Part shown: positions 47,886 to 59,016 of the stretch, one piece after another | Numbering within the stretch: the stretch's first letter is position 1 | Layout of the letters: each line of letters starts with the position of its first letter | Assembly (NCBI RefSeq): GCF_021474405.1 | Contig: NZ_JAKEIO010000008.1 | Location: 1-64,000, forward strand | Reading direction: 5' to 3' | DNA from: [Streptosporangium] indianense | GTDB taxonomy: Bacteria; Actinomycetota; Actinomycetes; Streptomycetales; Streptomycetaceae | DNA: 64,000 nucleotides | The notes under the pieces: generated by a model | Database searches by the model: none | What the model was told of the DNA's origin: nothing | Seen by the model: only the letters and a program-made list of their open reading frames with translations | Program-made: the position numbers and the translations under genes

Positions 47886-49304
47886 GTGAGCGAACAGCCC
47901 CGTCGAGCCCGCACGTCAGGCAAGCCCTACCGCCGGCCCAAGAAGGACCCCGTCCGCATCCTCGCCTTCGAGGCGCTGAGGGCCGTGGACGAGCGGGACG
48001 CCTACGCCAACCTCGTCCTGCCCCCGCTGTTGCGCAAGGCGCGGGAGAACGACGACTTCGACGCCCGGGACGCCGCCCTCGCCACCGAGCTGGTGTACGG
48101 CACGCTGCGGCGGCAGGGGACGTACGACGCGGTCCTGGCGTCCTGCGTGGACCGGCCGCTCGGGGAGGTCGACCCGCCGGTGCTGGACGTGCTGAGCCTC
48201 GGCGCGCACCAGTTGCTCGGCACACGGATCCCGACGCACGCGGCCGTGTCCGCCACCGTCGAGCTCGCCCGGGTCGTGCTCGGCGACGGACGGGCCAAGT
48301 TCGTCAACGCGGTGCTGCGCAAGGTCGCGCAGGACGACCTGGACGGCTGGCTGGAGCGGGTCGCGCCCGCGTACGACGAGGATCCCGAGGACCATCTCGC
48401 CGTCGTTCACTCGCATCCCCGGTGGGTGGTCTCCGCGCTGTGGGACTCCCTCGGCGGCGGGCGCGACGGCGTCGAGGAGCTGCTGCGCGCCGACAACGAG
48501 CGGCCCGAGGTGACGCTCGTGGCACGGCCCGGGCGGGCCACCGCAGAGGAACTGCTCGACGAGGACGCCGCCGTGCCGGGCCGTTGGTCGCCCTATGCCG
48601 TGCGGCTGAGCGAGGGCGGCGAGCCGGGCGCCATCGCGGCCGTGCGGGACGGACGCGCGGGCGTGCAGGACGAGGGCAGCCAGCTCGTGGCGATCGCCCT
48701 CGCCAACGCACCCCTGGACGGGCCCGACCGGCGCTGGCTGGACGGGTGCGCGGGGCCCGGCGGCAAGGCCGCGCTGCTCGGCGCGCTGGCTGCCGAACGG
48801 GGCGCCCTGCTCGTCGCCTCCGAGAAGCAGACCCACCGTGCCGGCCTCGTCGCGAAGGCGCTGGACGGCAACCCCGGGCCGTACCAGGTGATCGCCGCCG
48901 ACGGGACGCGTCCGGCCTGGCGGCCGGGCAGCTTCGACCGGGTGCTGGTCGACGTGCCCTGCACCGGCCTCGGCGCGCTGCGCCGGCGCCCCGAGGCGCG
49001 CTGGCGGCGCCGCCCCGAGGACCTGGAGGGCTTCGCGCCGCTGCAGCGCGGGCTGCTGCGCACCGCCCTGGAGTCGGTGCGGGTCGGCGGTGTCGTGGGC
49101 TACGCGACCTGCTCGCCGCACCTCGCCGAGACCCGGGCCGTCGTCGCCGACGTGCTCAAGCAGCACCCGGACACCGACCTCGTCGACGCCCGGCCGCTGC
49201 TGCCCGGCGTACCCGACCTGGGCGAGGGGCCCGACGTACAGCTGTGGCCGCATCGGCACGGGACCGACGCGATGTACCTGGCGCTCATTCGCCGGACCGG
49301 CTGA
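47886..49304 (+). CDS. rsmB: 16S rRNA m5C methyltransferase (RsmB/Sun family)
   Basis: Methylates a cytosine of 16S rRNA using SAM. It has 472 residues: an N-terminal NusB-like RNA-binding domain (about 20-160), then the catalytic domain with SAM-binding LDGCAGPGGKAALL and the two conserved cysteines in DVPCTGLG and YATCSPH. GTG at 47886. The last 20 bp overlap the end of the convergent MMPL gene. Confidence 0.93.
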   Translation: MSEQPRRARTSGKPYRRPKKDPVRILAFEALRAVDERDAYANLVLPPLLRKARENDDFDARDAALATELVYGTLRRQGTYDAVLASCVDRPLGEVDPPVLDVLSLGAHQLLGTRIPTHAAVSATVELARVVLGDGRAKFVNAVLRKVAQDDLDGWLERVAPAYDEDPEDHLAVVHSHPRWVVSALWDSLGGGRDGVEELLRADNERPEVTLVARPGRATAEELLDEDAAVPGRWSPYAVRLSEGGEPGAIAAVRDGRAGVQDEGSQLVAIALANAPLDGPDRRWLDGCAGPGGKAALLGALAAERGALLVASEKQTHRAGLVAKALDGNPGPYQVIAADGTRPAWRPGSFDRVLVDVPCTGLGALRRRPEARWRRRPEDLEGFAPLQRGLLRTALESVRVGGVVGYATCSPHLAETRAVVADVLKQHPDTDLVDARPLLPGVPDLGEGPDVQLWPHRHGTDAMYLALIRRTG

Positions 49305-51426
49305 CCCCCGCTCCCACCGCCGCCCGGTCCGGCGCGCCGCCGTCGTGGCGCGCCAGCCGGTGCGGCCACCACACCTTCGGCCCGACGTCCAGGAACAGCG
49401 CCGTCACCAGGACCGAGCGGACGATGAAGGTGTCGATGAGGACGCCGAGGGCGACCGTGAAGCCGATCTCGGCGAAAGCGACCATCGGCAGCGTGCCGAG
49501 GGCGGCGAAGGTGCCGGCCAGGACCAGACCGGCGGAGGTGATGACGGCCCCGGTGGCGGCAAGGCCCGTGACCACGCCTTGTCTGGTGCCCTGGCGGGCC
49601 GCCTCCTCACGGATGCGGGTGGTCAGGAAGATGTTGTAGTCGATGCCCAGGGCGACCAGGAACACGAAGACGAACAACGGGAAGTCGGTCGCCTCGCCCG
49701 CGTAGTCGAAGACGTACCGGAACGCGAGCGCGCTGATCCCCAGGGCCGCCGTGAACGACAGGATCACCGTCCCGATCAGCAGCAGCGGGGCGATCAGGGC
49801 GCGCAGCAGGCCGCACAGGATCAGCAGGACGACCACCAGCACCAGCGGGATGATCAGCAGGTTGTCGTGCGTGGTCGCCTCGTCCATGTCCAGCAGGGCC
49901 GCCGTGCCGCCGCCCACCTTGGCGTCGGCGTCCGGCACCGCGTGCACGGCGTCCCGCACCCTCTCGACCGTCTGTTTGGCGGCCTCGCTGTCCGCCGGGG
50001 CGGTCATGGTGGCCTCGAAGAGCACCTTCCCCTCGAAGGCCGGTCTGGTGCCGGGCGGCAGACCGAGGGACTGGGGGACCACGCCCGGCGTCCCGGCGAC
50101 CGCGCGGCCCACCTGCACGGCCTGCGCCTGGTTGCTGACGATGATCAGGGGATCGCCGCTGCCCGCCGGGAAGTAGCGCGCCGACACCTCCTGGCCGGTG
50201 ATCGAGTCCGGTTTCCCGGTGAACGCGTCCGCGTTGGAGATGCCCTCCGCGCGCAGCTGGATCAGACCCAGCGAACAGACCGCCAGCGCGAGTGCCGTCA
50301 CCGCCCAGATCATCCGCGGCCGACGGGCGATACGGCGCCCCGTGCGTGCCCACACGCCGCGCTCGGTCGGGTCGGGCGTGCCGTAGCGGGGGACGACCGG
50401 CCAGAAGATCCAGCGGCCGAAGATCACCAGCAGGGCCGGGAACAGGGTCATCATCGCCACCAGCGCGACCGCGACACCGATCGCCGCCACCGGGCCCAGG
50501 CCGCTCGTGGAGTTCATCTCGGCGGCCAGCAGCACCAGCATGCTCAGCACGACCGTCGCGCCGGAGGCGATCACGGCCGGGCCGGCGCGGTGCAGGGCCA
50601 GGGCCATCGCCTCGTGCCGGTCCTCGTGCCGGCGCAGTTCCTCCCGGTAGCGGGCCACCAGCAGCAGGGCGTAGTCCGTCCCGGCTCCGAAGACCAGCAC
50701 CGTGAGGATGCCGGCGCTCTGGCCGTTGACCGTCAGACCGCCGTGCTCGGCCAGCAGGTAGATCAGCGCCTGCGCGGTGAACAGGGCGCAGACCACCGCG
50801 ACCAGGGGGACCACCAGGAGCGTCAGGCTGCGGTAGGTGATGAGCAGCATGACGATGACGACCGCCATCGCCGCGAACAGCAGGGTCGAGTCGATGCCCT
50901 CGAAGGCCTCGGCGAAGTCCGCGGACGTGCCGCCCGGGCCCGTGATGTGCACGGCCAACCCGTCGTCGCCCGTGCCCACGTCGTCGCGGATGGAGTCCAC
51001 GGCCGGTGAGATCCGCTCCCAGCCCTCCTCGTCCATCAGGATCGGCACGAAGACCTGCGCCGCCCGCGGGTCGACCTGCCGGTCGAACACCGGGCCCCGC
51101 GTCTGCTCCCCGATGATGCCGTGGTCGCTCAGCTGCTTCAGCTGCCGGACGTCCTCGGCGATCTGCGCCCGGTCCTGCGCCGTCAGACCGCTCGCCCGCG
51201 CGTAGATCACCACCGCCGGGATCTGCTCCGGCCGGAAGTCCTCGGAGATCTGCAGCACCTGGGTGGACTCCGCGGACCCCGGCAGCCAGGACGCGGCGTC
51301 GTTGTCCTGCGCGTCGGTGAGCTTCATGGCGAGCGGCGTGGCGACGACCAGCACGACCACCCAGAAGACCAGCACGAGCCACTTGGCCCGCCGGCCGCAG
51401 ACCAGATGCGCGACGCCCTGCTTCAT
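49285..51426 (-). CDS. MMPL family membrane transport protein
   Basis: An RND-type exporter of 713 residues with two repeats of six membrane segments, each preceded by an extracytoplasmic loop (about 40-175 and 380-520). MMPL proteins in actinobacteria move lipids or small hydrophobic compounds across the membrane; the substrate here cannot be told. The ATG at 51426 has GAGGGGG upstream. The neighbours rsmB and rpe give no functional link. Confidence 0.9.
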   Translation of the reverse strand: MKQGVAHLVCGRRAKWLVLVFWVVVLVVATPLAMKLTDAQDNDAASWLPGSAESTQVLQISEDFRPEQIPAVVIYARASGLTAQDRAQIAEDVRQLKQLSDHGIIGEQTRGPVFDRQVDPRAAQVFVPILMDEEGWERISPAVDSIRDDVGTGDDGLAVHITGPGGTSADFAEAFEGIDSTLLFAAMAVVIVMLLITYRSLTLLVVPLVAVVCALFTAQALIYLLAEHGGLTVNGQSAGILTVLVFGAGTDYALLLVARYREELRRHEDRHEAMALALHRAGPAVIASGATVVLSMLVLLAAEMNSTSGLGPVAAIGVAVALVAMMTLFPALLVIFGRWIFWPVVPRYGTPDPTERGVWARTGRRIARRPRMIWAVTALALAVCSLGLIQLRAEGISNADAFTGKPDSITGQEVSARYFPAGSGDPLIIVSNQAQAVQVGRAVAGTPGVVPQSLGLPPGTRPAFEGKVLFEATMTAPADSEAAKQTVERVRDAVHAVPDADAKVGGGTAALLDMDEATTHDNLLIIPLVLVVVLLILCGLLRALIAPLLLIGTVILSFTAALGISALAFRYVFDYAGEATDFPLFVFVFLVALGIDYNIFLTTRIREEAARQGTRQGVVTGLAATGAVITSAGLVLAGTFAALGTLPMVAFAEIGFTVALGVLIDTFIVRSVLVTALFLDVGPKVWWPHRLARHDGGAPDRAAVGAGVSRSGE

Positions 51427-51449
51427 CCCGACCCCCTCGGCGAACACGT

Positions 51450-51476
51450 CCCGTGAGGGGCGCGGGGAACGGCGCG
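51450..51476 (+). repeat. Streptomyces intergenic GC repeat, copy 2
   Basis: CCCGTGAGGGGCGCGGGGAA followed by CGGCGCG differs from the copy at 25351-25377 by a few bases. It lies in the divergent region between the MMPL gene and rpe. Confidence 0.55.
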
Positions 51477-51557
51477 AGAAGCCGCATGAGCCCCGTAGCC
51501 AACAGACCACCTGGGTCCGATGCTCACAACCCCCACGGGGCATGGCAGTCTTAGGTC

Positions 51558-52244
51558 ATGGCCGCGCAGATCAACCCCAGCATCCTGTCCGCAGACTTCG
51601 CCCGCCTCGCGGACGAGGCGAAGGCCGTGGAAGGAGCCGACTGGCTCCACGTCGACGTGATGGACAACCATTTCGTCCCGAACCTCACGCTCGGCGTGCC
51701 GGTCGTAGAGTCGCTGGCCCGTGCGACGGACACCCCGCTGGACTGCCACCTGATGATCGAGGCCCCCGATCGATGGGCGCCCCAGTACGTGGAAGCGGGG
51801 GCCGGTTCCGTCACCTTCCACGTCGAGGCCGCCGCCGCCCCGGTCCGGCTCGCCCGGGAGATCCGGGCCAAGGGCGCCCGCGCCTCCATGGCACTGAAGC
51901 CCGCGACCCCCATCGAGCCGTACGAGGACCTGCTCCCCGAGCTCGACATGCTGCTGATCATGACGGTCGAACCGGGCTTCGGGGGACAGGCCTTCCTCGA
52001 CATCATGCTTCCGAAGATTCGCCGCACCCGCGAGTTGATCAGCAAGCACGGACTGGAGCTCTGGCTGCAGGTCGACGGCGGAGTTTCGGCGTCCACCATC
52101 GAGCAGTGCGCGGACGCCGGAGCCGACGTCTTCGTGGCCGGATCGGCGGTCTACGGGGCAAACGACCCGGCAGAGGCGGTACGTGCACTACGCACCCAGG
52201 CCGAGGCGGCGACGGTGAAGGCCACCTGGGCCTGCGACCACTGA
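51558..52244 (+). CDS. rpe: Ribulose-phosphate 3-epimerase
   Basis: Interconverts ribulose 5-phosphate and xylulose 5-phosphate in the pentose phosphate pathway. It has 228 residues, a TIM barrel with [26 protein letters not shown] and the EPGFGGQAF and VDGGVS metal and phosphate sites. ATG at 51558. It is followed by the SorC-type regulator after 102 bp. Confidence 0.95.
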   Translation: MAAQINPSILSADFARLADEAKAVEGADWLHVDVMDNHFVPNLTLGVPVVESLARATDTPLDCHLMIEAPDRWAPQYVEAGAGSVTFHVEAAAAPVRLAREIRAKGARASMALKPATPIEPYEDLLPELDMLLIMTVEPGFGGQAFLDIMLPKIRRTRELISKHGLELWLQVDGGVSASTIEQCADAGADVFVAGSAVYGANDPAEAVRALRTQAEAATVKATWACDH

Positions 52245-52346
52245 GCCACAGCAAAGTGAACGGCTCTCATCAGGGCTGATCAACCGCGCCACATCTGCAA
52301 GGATGAACGGCGAATCCAGAGTGTGAACAGCAGTGAGGAGAACGCC

Positions 52347-53366
52347 GTGTCGGGTATGTCGGCGGGCCGGTCAGCCATGCGGATGGGACCCGCTGAGCTG
52401 GTGCAGGCGGCGGCCATGGCCCGCCGCTTCTACCTCGAGGGGAAGTCCAAGATCCAGATCGCGGAGGAGTTCGGCGTCAGCCGCTTCAAGGTGGCCCGGG
52501 TCCTGGAGACCGCCCTCGAACGGGATCTCGTACGGATCGAGATCCGCGTGCCCGCCGAACTGGACGCCGAGCGCTCGGACGCGCTGCGCGCCCGCTACGG
52601 CCTGCGGCACGCCGTCGTGGTCGAGTCCCCGGCCGAAGCCGAGGAGACGCCCGACCCCGAGAACCTGGGAGAGGTGGCCGCCGACCTGCTCGGCGAACTG
52701 GTCAACGAGGGAGATGTACTCGGCCTGGCCTGGGGCCGCTCCACCATCCACATGGCGGCCGCGCTGGACCGGCTGCCCCCGTGCACGGTGGTGCAGCTGA
52801 CGGGTGTCTACGACGCCGGGACGGCCGAACGCGGCTCGGTCGAGGCCGTACGCCGCGCCGCCCAGGTGTCCGGCGGCGACGCCCACCCCATCTACGCCCC
52901 GATGCTGCTGCCCGACGCGGCCACGGCCACGGCGCTGCGCAACCAGACGGGGATCGCCCGGGCCTTCGAGCACTTCGACAAGGTCACCGTCGCCTGCGTC
53001 TCCATCGGCTCCTGGGAGCCGGGCATCTCCACGGTGCACGACATGCTCAGCGACGAGGAACGCGCGCACTACGCCTCCCTCGGTGTCGCCGCCGAGATGT
53101 CCGCGCACCTCTTCGACGCCGAGGGGCGCCGGGTCGGCCGGGACCTGGGCGAGCGGTGCATCACGGTGAAGGCCGACCAGCTCCGCCGGATCCCCGAGGT
53201 CGTCGCGATCGCCGGCGGACAGCGCAAGGGGCCCGCGATCGACGCGGTGCTGCGCTCCGGGCTCGTCACCAGCCTGGTGACGGACACCTCGGCCGCCGAC
53301 TACCTCATGACGGCCGGACCGACGCCCAAGTCCGCGCTCAACCGGGCCGACCCGGACGGAGTCTGA
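52347..53366 (+). CDS. SorC/DeoR-like sugar-responsive transcriptional regulator
   Basis: A 339-residue regulator with an N-terminal helix-turn-helix (about residues 20-60; KSKIQIAEEFGVSRFKVARVLE) and a C-terminal sugar-phosphate-binding domain of the SorC/CggR type (LGLAWGRSTIHMAAAL, VVAIAGGQRKGPAIDAVLRSG). Effectors of this family are phosphorylated sugars; the one here is unknown. I choose the GTG at 52347 because AGGAG lies 6 bases upstream; GTG 52323 would add eight residues. The barstar-like gene starts 3 bp after its stop. Confidence 0.88.
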   Translation: MSGMSAGRSAMRMGPAELVQAAAMARRFYLEGKSKIQIAEEFGVSRFKVARVLETALERDLVRIEIRVPAELDAERSDALRARYGLRHAVVVESPAEAEETPDPENLGEVAADLLGELVNEGDVLGLAWGRSTIHMAAALDRLPPCTVVQLTGVYDAGTAERGSVEAVRRAAQVSGGDAHPIYAPMLLPDAATATALRNQTGIARAFEHFDKVTVACVSIGSWEPGISTVHDMLSDEERAHYASLGVAAEMSAHLFDAEGRRVGRDLGERCITVKADQLRRIPEVVAIAGGQRKGPAIDAVLRSGLVTSLVTDTSAADYLMTAGPTPKSALNRADPDGV

Positions 53367-53369
53367 CGC

Positions 53370-53744
53370 GTGGCCGGCCGCAAGCCCGGGGTGCCGGACG
53401 ACCCGGCAGGCCGGATCGTCGTCGTGCTGGACCTCGACGGGGTCACGGACAAGGCGGGCCTCATGGACCGCTGCGCCCGTGACCTGGCCCTGCCCGACTG
53501 GTTCGGCCGCAACTGGGACGCCCTCGCCGACTGCCTGTCCGACCCCGCCCTCTGGCCCGAGGGGGCCGGGGAGCAGGGGCTGCTCGTCGTCGTCCAGGGC
53601 TGGCGGAAGTACGCCGAGGCGCGGCCCGACGAGTGGCAGGTCGCCGAGGAGATCTTCGCCGAGGCGACCGACCGGGGCCCGGGGCTGTTCGTCGCCCTCG
53701 GCCTTGGAGAATCCTCCGAGAGGCCCCCTGACCAGCCTGGATGA
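53370..53744 (+). CDS. Barstar family protein
   Basis: A 124-residue protein with the barstar fold pattern: an N-terminal strand VVVLDLDGVTDKAGLM and DWFGRNWDALADCLSD, the typical inhibitor helix region. Barstar inhibits the RNase barnase, but in Streptomyces such genes often stand without a nearby RNase, as here. GTG start 3 bp after the regulator, so they are probably co-transcribed. A disordered end (SSERPPDQPG) follows the domain. Confidence 0.85.
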   Translation: MAGRKPGVPDDPAGRIVVVLDLDGVTDKAGLMDRCARDLALPDWFGRNWDALADCLSDPALWPEGAGEQGLLVVVQGWRKYAEARPDEWQVAEEIFAEATDRGPGLFVALGLGESSERPPDQPG

Positions 53745-55295
<1,551 letters not shown>

Positions 55296-55314
55296 CGGCC
55301 CGAACGCCCTTGCC

Positions 55315-55356
55315 GACGGCCCCCGTCGACCCGCCCCGCGGGTCGACGGGGGCCGT
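55315..55356 (+). terminator. Terminator after guaB1
   Basis: A perfect 19-bp stem (55315-55333 with 55338-55356) and 4-base loop, 19 bp after the guaB1 stop. Confidence 0.88.
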
Positions 55357-55750
55357 CTCCGCGTCCGCGGGGCCCGCGGTCGGGCGCTGGGAGATCGCCG
55401 CGTGCAGGAGCGAGGACAGCGAGGCACGGGAGTGCCGCACGCCGTCGCACAGGCCCACGGCAGTCATGCCGCCCGCTTCGCACCGCCGGTCCCCGCGTGT
55501 TCCCCGTGAAAGCCCTCTGACGGGTGCTGATGCAACACTCGACAGCCGCCCCGCAACGAACATCCGCCCTTTCCCCGGTAACGCAATGATCTTGCATGTA
55601 TGCGCAAGGTTGCTGCATTTCACCAGCAACGCCGATCCTCGTAGGCTGTCGCCTCGTACATGGCGTGGCGGGGACTCCGCTCGGCGGGTCCCTGCTCAAG
55701 GGCGCCCGCGGTCCCTGCCGCCCTGACCGGCAGCGAAAAGGAGCCAGCGC
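55357..55750 (+). promoter_or_regulatory. Upstream region of the permease with GCAA/TTGC half-sites
   Basis: No gene is supported here. A minus-strand frame from 55467 reads through the guaB1 terminator and lacks a ribosome-binding site. The segment 55583-55629 has five GCAA or TTGC words in inverted pairs: GCAA 55583 / TTGC 55592, GCAA 55604 / TTGC 55610 and GCAA 55626. TAGGCT at 55642-55647 is a candidate -10 with TTCACC at 55619-55624 as -35. The spacing fits an Lrp/AsnC-type operator, and such a regulator is encoded downstream. Confidence 0.5.
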
Positions 55751-57220
55751 GTGCTCGACCAAGGCGCACCACCGCAGAACCCAGGCCCCACGGCGGCCTC
55801 CGCACCTCCCGGCCTCGGCGCGCGCCTCATGCGCCGCAAGCCCGTGGAACGCCTGGTCGCGGAAGGTGGCCAGGGTGAGGGTGGGTCCCTGCGCCGCACC
55901 CTCGGACTGTGGCAACTGACCATGATCAGCATCGGTGCCACGCTCGGCACCGGCATCTTCGTGGTCCTCGGCGAGGCCGTCCCCAAGGCCGGCCCCGCCG
56001 TCACCCTCTCCTTCGTGATCGCCGGTCTCACGGCTCTCTTCTCGGCCCTGTCCTACGCCGAGCTGGCCGGGACCATCCCGGTCTCCGGCTCCTCGTACTC
56101 GTATGCATACGCAACGATGGGCGAGCTGATCGCCTGGATATGCGGCTGGTGCCTGGTCCTCGAGTACGGCGTGTCGGTCGCCGCCGTCGCCGTCGGCTGG
56201 GGCGAGTACCTGAACGAGCTGCTCGACGGGACCATCGGCGTCACCATCCCGGCCGCCCTGTCCGCCCCGCCCGGCGACGGCGGCGTGTTCAACCTGCCCG
56301 CGCTGATCGTCGTCCTGCTCGCGATGGCGTTCCTGCTGGGCGGCGCCCGCGAGTCCGCCCGCGCCAACACCGTCATGGTCGTCGTGAAGATCGCTGCGCT
56401 GGTGATGTTCTGCGCCATCGGCGTCCAGGGCTTCCGCTCGGGCAACTACGAGAACTTCATGCCCCTCGGCATGGCCGGCGTCAGCGCCGCCGGTGCCACG
56501 CTGTTCTTCTCCTACATCGGCTTCGACGCCGCCTCCACCGCCGGTGAGGAGGCCAAGAACGCCCAGCGCGACCTGCCCCGCGCGATCATGCTGTCGCTGG
56601 TCATCGTCACCGCGCTGTACGTCCTCGTCGCGGCCGTCGCGGTCGGCGCCAAGCCCTGGAAGGGCTTCACCGACTCCGAGGCCGCCCTCGCCCAGATCAT
56701 GCGCGAGGTCACCGGGCAGACCTTCTGGGGCACGCTGCTGGCGTTCTGCGCCGTCATCGCCATCGCGAGCGTGGTGCTGACCGTGCTGTACGGCCAGACC
56801 CGCATCCTGTTCGCCATGTCCCGCGACGGTCTGATGCCGAAGGTGTTCGGCCGGGTCCACCCGAAGACCGGCGCGCCCCGCGCCAACACCCTGATCGTGT
56901 CGCTGTTCTGCGGTGTGCTGGCTGCCGCGATCCCGCTCGGGGAGCTCGCCGACGCCACCAGCATCGGCACCCTGTTCGCCTTCGCGCTGGTCAACGTGGC
57001 CGTCGTCGTGCTGCGCCGGACCAAGCCCGACATGCCGCGCACCTTCCGGGTGCCGCTCTCGCCGGTCCTGCCCGCGCTGGGCTTCGCCTTCTGCGTCTGG
57101 ATGATGGGCAGCCTGTCGACCGTGACCTGGGTGGTCTTCGGTGTCTGGATGGCCGCCGGTCTCGTGTTCTACTTCGGGTACGGCTACCGCCGCTCCCGAC
57201 TCGCACCATCCGAGAAGTGA
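55751..57220 (+). CDS. APC family amino acid permease
   Basis: A 489-residue importer with about twelve membrane segments and the APC signature SIGATLGTGIFVVLG in the first segment. The cytoplasmic N-terminus (about 1-50) is Pro/Gly-rich. It resembles cationic-amino-acid permeases, though the substrate is not certain. GTG at 55751 with AAGGAG about 10 bases before. An Lrp/AsnC regulator starts 10 bp after it, which suggests amino-acid-controlled uptake. Confidence 0.9.
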   Translation: MLDQGAPPQNPGPTAASAPPGLGARLMRRKPVERLVAEGGQGEGGSLRRTLGLWQLTMISIGATLGTGIFVVLGEAVPKAGPAVTLSFVIAGLTALFSALSYAELAGTIPVSGSSYSYAYATMGELIAWICGWCLVLEYGVSVAAVAVGWGEYLNELLDGTIGVTIPAALSAPPGDGGVFNLPALIVVLLAMAFLLGGARESARANTVMVVVKIAALVMFCAIGVQGFRSGNYENFMPLGMAGVSAAGATLFFSYIGFDAASTAGEEAKNAQRDLPRAIMLSLVIVTALYVLVAAVAVGAKPWKGFTDSEAALAQIMREVTGQTFWGTLLAFCAVIAIASVVLTVLYGQTRILFAMSRDGLMPKVFGRVHPKTGAPRANTLIVSLFCGVLAAAIPLGELADATSIGTLFAFALVNVAVVVLRRTKPDMPRTFRVPLSPVLPALGFAFCVWMMGSLSTVTWVVFGVWMAAGLVFYFGYGYRRSRLAPSEK

Positions 57221-57230
57221 TCAACCCACT

Positions 57231-57683
57231 GTGCTGAACGATCTCGACGAACGCATCGTGCACGCCCTCGCCGAGGACGCCCGCCGCTCCTACGCCGACA
57301 TCGGCCAACTCGTCGGCCTGTCCGCGCCCGCCGTGAAGCGGCGCGTGGACCGGCTGCGGGCCACCGGAGCCATCACCGGCTTCACCGTCCGCGTGGACCC
57401 GGGCGCCCTGGGCTGGGAGACCGAGGGGTTCGTCGAGATCTACTGCCGGGGCAACACCTCCCCGGAGACCATCCAGCGGGGCCTGGAGCGCTACCAGGAG
57501 GTCGTGGCCGCGTCCACCGTCACCGGGGACGCGGACGCGATCGCCCAGGTCTTCGCCTCCGACATGCGCCACTTCGAACGGGTCCTGGAACGGATCGCCG
57601 GCGAGCCGTTCGTCGAGCGGACCAAGTCCGTGCTCGTGCTCTCGCCGCTGCTGCGGCGCTTTTCGTCGGGGTCGCCCACGTAA
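57231..57683 (+). CDS. Lrp/AsnC family transcriptional regulator
   Basis: A 150-residue amino-acid-responsive regulator. The N-terminal winged helix-turn-helix (about 1-55; IGQLVGLSAPAVKRRVDRL) is followed by a RAM (ligand) domain (about 62-140). The GTG at 57231 is 10 bp after the permease stop, so it is likely in the same operon and may control it. Its own operator is probably the GCAA/TTGC cluster upstream of the permease (inference). Confidence 0.92.
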   Translation: MLNDLDERIVHALAEDARRSYADIGQLVGLSAPAVKRRVDRLRATGAITGFTVRVDPGALGWETEGFVEIYCRGNTSPETIQRGLERYQEVVAASTVTGDADAIAQVFASDMRHFERVLERIAGEPFVERTKSVLVLSPLLRRFSSGSPT

Positions 57684-57819
57684 GTCCGTGGCCCGCTCCA
57701 CGCGACACCTCTAGCCTGGGTGTCATGACCTGGCGACATTGATCCACCAGCCGTGCCTCCCGAGGACCGCCTCGGCCGCCGTACCTCCGGCGTCCGATCC
57801 GCCCTTCCGGGAAGGCCTC

Positions 57820-59016
57820 ATGACACTCACACCCGCGCGCGTGCCCGCCACCGGTGTCCGCCGCCTGACGCGCACGCTGTACGGCTACGCGTTCCTGGAC
57901 GACTTCGTCCTGCTCTACCCGGTGTACGCGCTGCTGTTCGCCGACACCGGCATGTCGGTCTGGCAGATCTCCTCCCTGTTCGCCCTGTGGTCGGTCACCG
58001 GTGTGGTGCTCGAAGTGCCCTCCGGCGCCTGGGCCGACGCCATGTCGCGCCGCAGACTGCTGTGGATCGGCCCGCTGCTCACCGCCACCGGCTTCGCGCT
58101 GTGGACGGTCCTCCCGTCGTACGCGGCCTTCGCGGTCGGCTTCGTCCTGTGGGGCGCGGGCGGGGCGCTCGGCTCGGGCGCCCTGGAGGCGCTGGTCTAC
58201 GACGAGCTCGACCGGCTCGGCGCCGCCGACCGGTACGCGCGGGTCATGGGCCGGGCCCGGGCCGCACGCCTGCTGGGCACCGTGGCCGCCACCGGCCTCG
58301 CCGGACCCGTCCTCGCGGAGGGCGGCTACCCGGCCGTCGGCGCCGCCGGCATCCTGGCCTGTGTGCTTACCGCGGTCACCGCGACCCGGTTCCCCGAACA
58401 CCGGACGCGGCCGGAGACCACCGGGGACAGCTGGGCGACGACCCTGCGAGCCGGACTGGCCGAGGTCCGCGGGGACCGCACGGTGCGCGGCGCCCTGCTG
58501 CTGGTCCCGGCCGTCGCCGCGGTGTGGGGCGCGCTCGACGAGTACACCCCCCTGCTGGTCCGGGACATCGGCGTCGCCGAGGCGACGGTGCCCTACCTGA
58601 TCATGTTGATCTGGGCGGGCGTCACCGTCGGCAGCCTCCTGGCCGGGCCGGCCGAACGCCTCGGCACGAGAGGGCTCGCCGCGCTGCTCGCGGGCGGAGC
58701 GCTCGCCCTCGCCGTGGGTGCCGCGGCCCGGTCCCTCGCCGGCATCGCCCTGGTGAGCCTCGCCTTCGCGGCGTTCCAGCTGGCCGAGGTGCTCGCCGAC
58801 GTCCGTCTTCAGCACCGCATCGACGAATCCCGCCGGGCCACCCTCACCTCGGTGGCGAGCCTGGGCACCGAGCTGGCGACGGTCGCCACGTTCGGCGTGT
58901 ACGCGCTGCTCGGCACCGATCTGGCGCACGGTACCGTCTTCGCGGTACTGGCGATCCCCTATCTGGTGACGGCCCTGGCGCTGGCTAGAGCTCGGGCTGC
59001 CACGGCACGACCGTGA
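57820..59016 (+). CDS. MFS transporter
   Basis: A 398-residue major-facilitator protein with about twelve hydrophobic segments and the MFS loop motif GAWADAMSRRRLLWIG after the second segment. It is probably an exporter, substrate unknown. I choose the ATG at 57820 with GGAAGG just before. Upstream TAGCCT (57712-57717) is a candidate -10. Its last 32 bp overlap the end of the convergent secreted-protein gene. Confidence 0.88.
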   Translation: MTLTPARVPATGVRRLTRTLYGYAFLDDFVLLYPVYALLFADTGMSVWQISSLFALWSVTGVVLEVPSGAWADAMSRRRLLWIGPLLTATGFALWTVLPSYAAFAVGFVLWGAGGALGSGALEALVYDELDRLGAADRYARVMGRARAARLLGTVAATGLAGPVLAEGGYPAVGAAGILACVLTAVTATRFPEHRTRPETTGDSWATTLRAGLAEVRGDRTVRGALLLVPAVAAVWGALDEYTPLLVRDIGVAEATVPYLIMLIWAGVTVGSLLAGPAERLGTRGLAALLAGGALALAVGAAARSLAGIALVSLAFAAFQLAEVLADVRLQHRIDESRRATLTSVASLGTELATVATFGVYALLGTDLAHGTVFAVLAIPYLVTALALARARAATARP

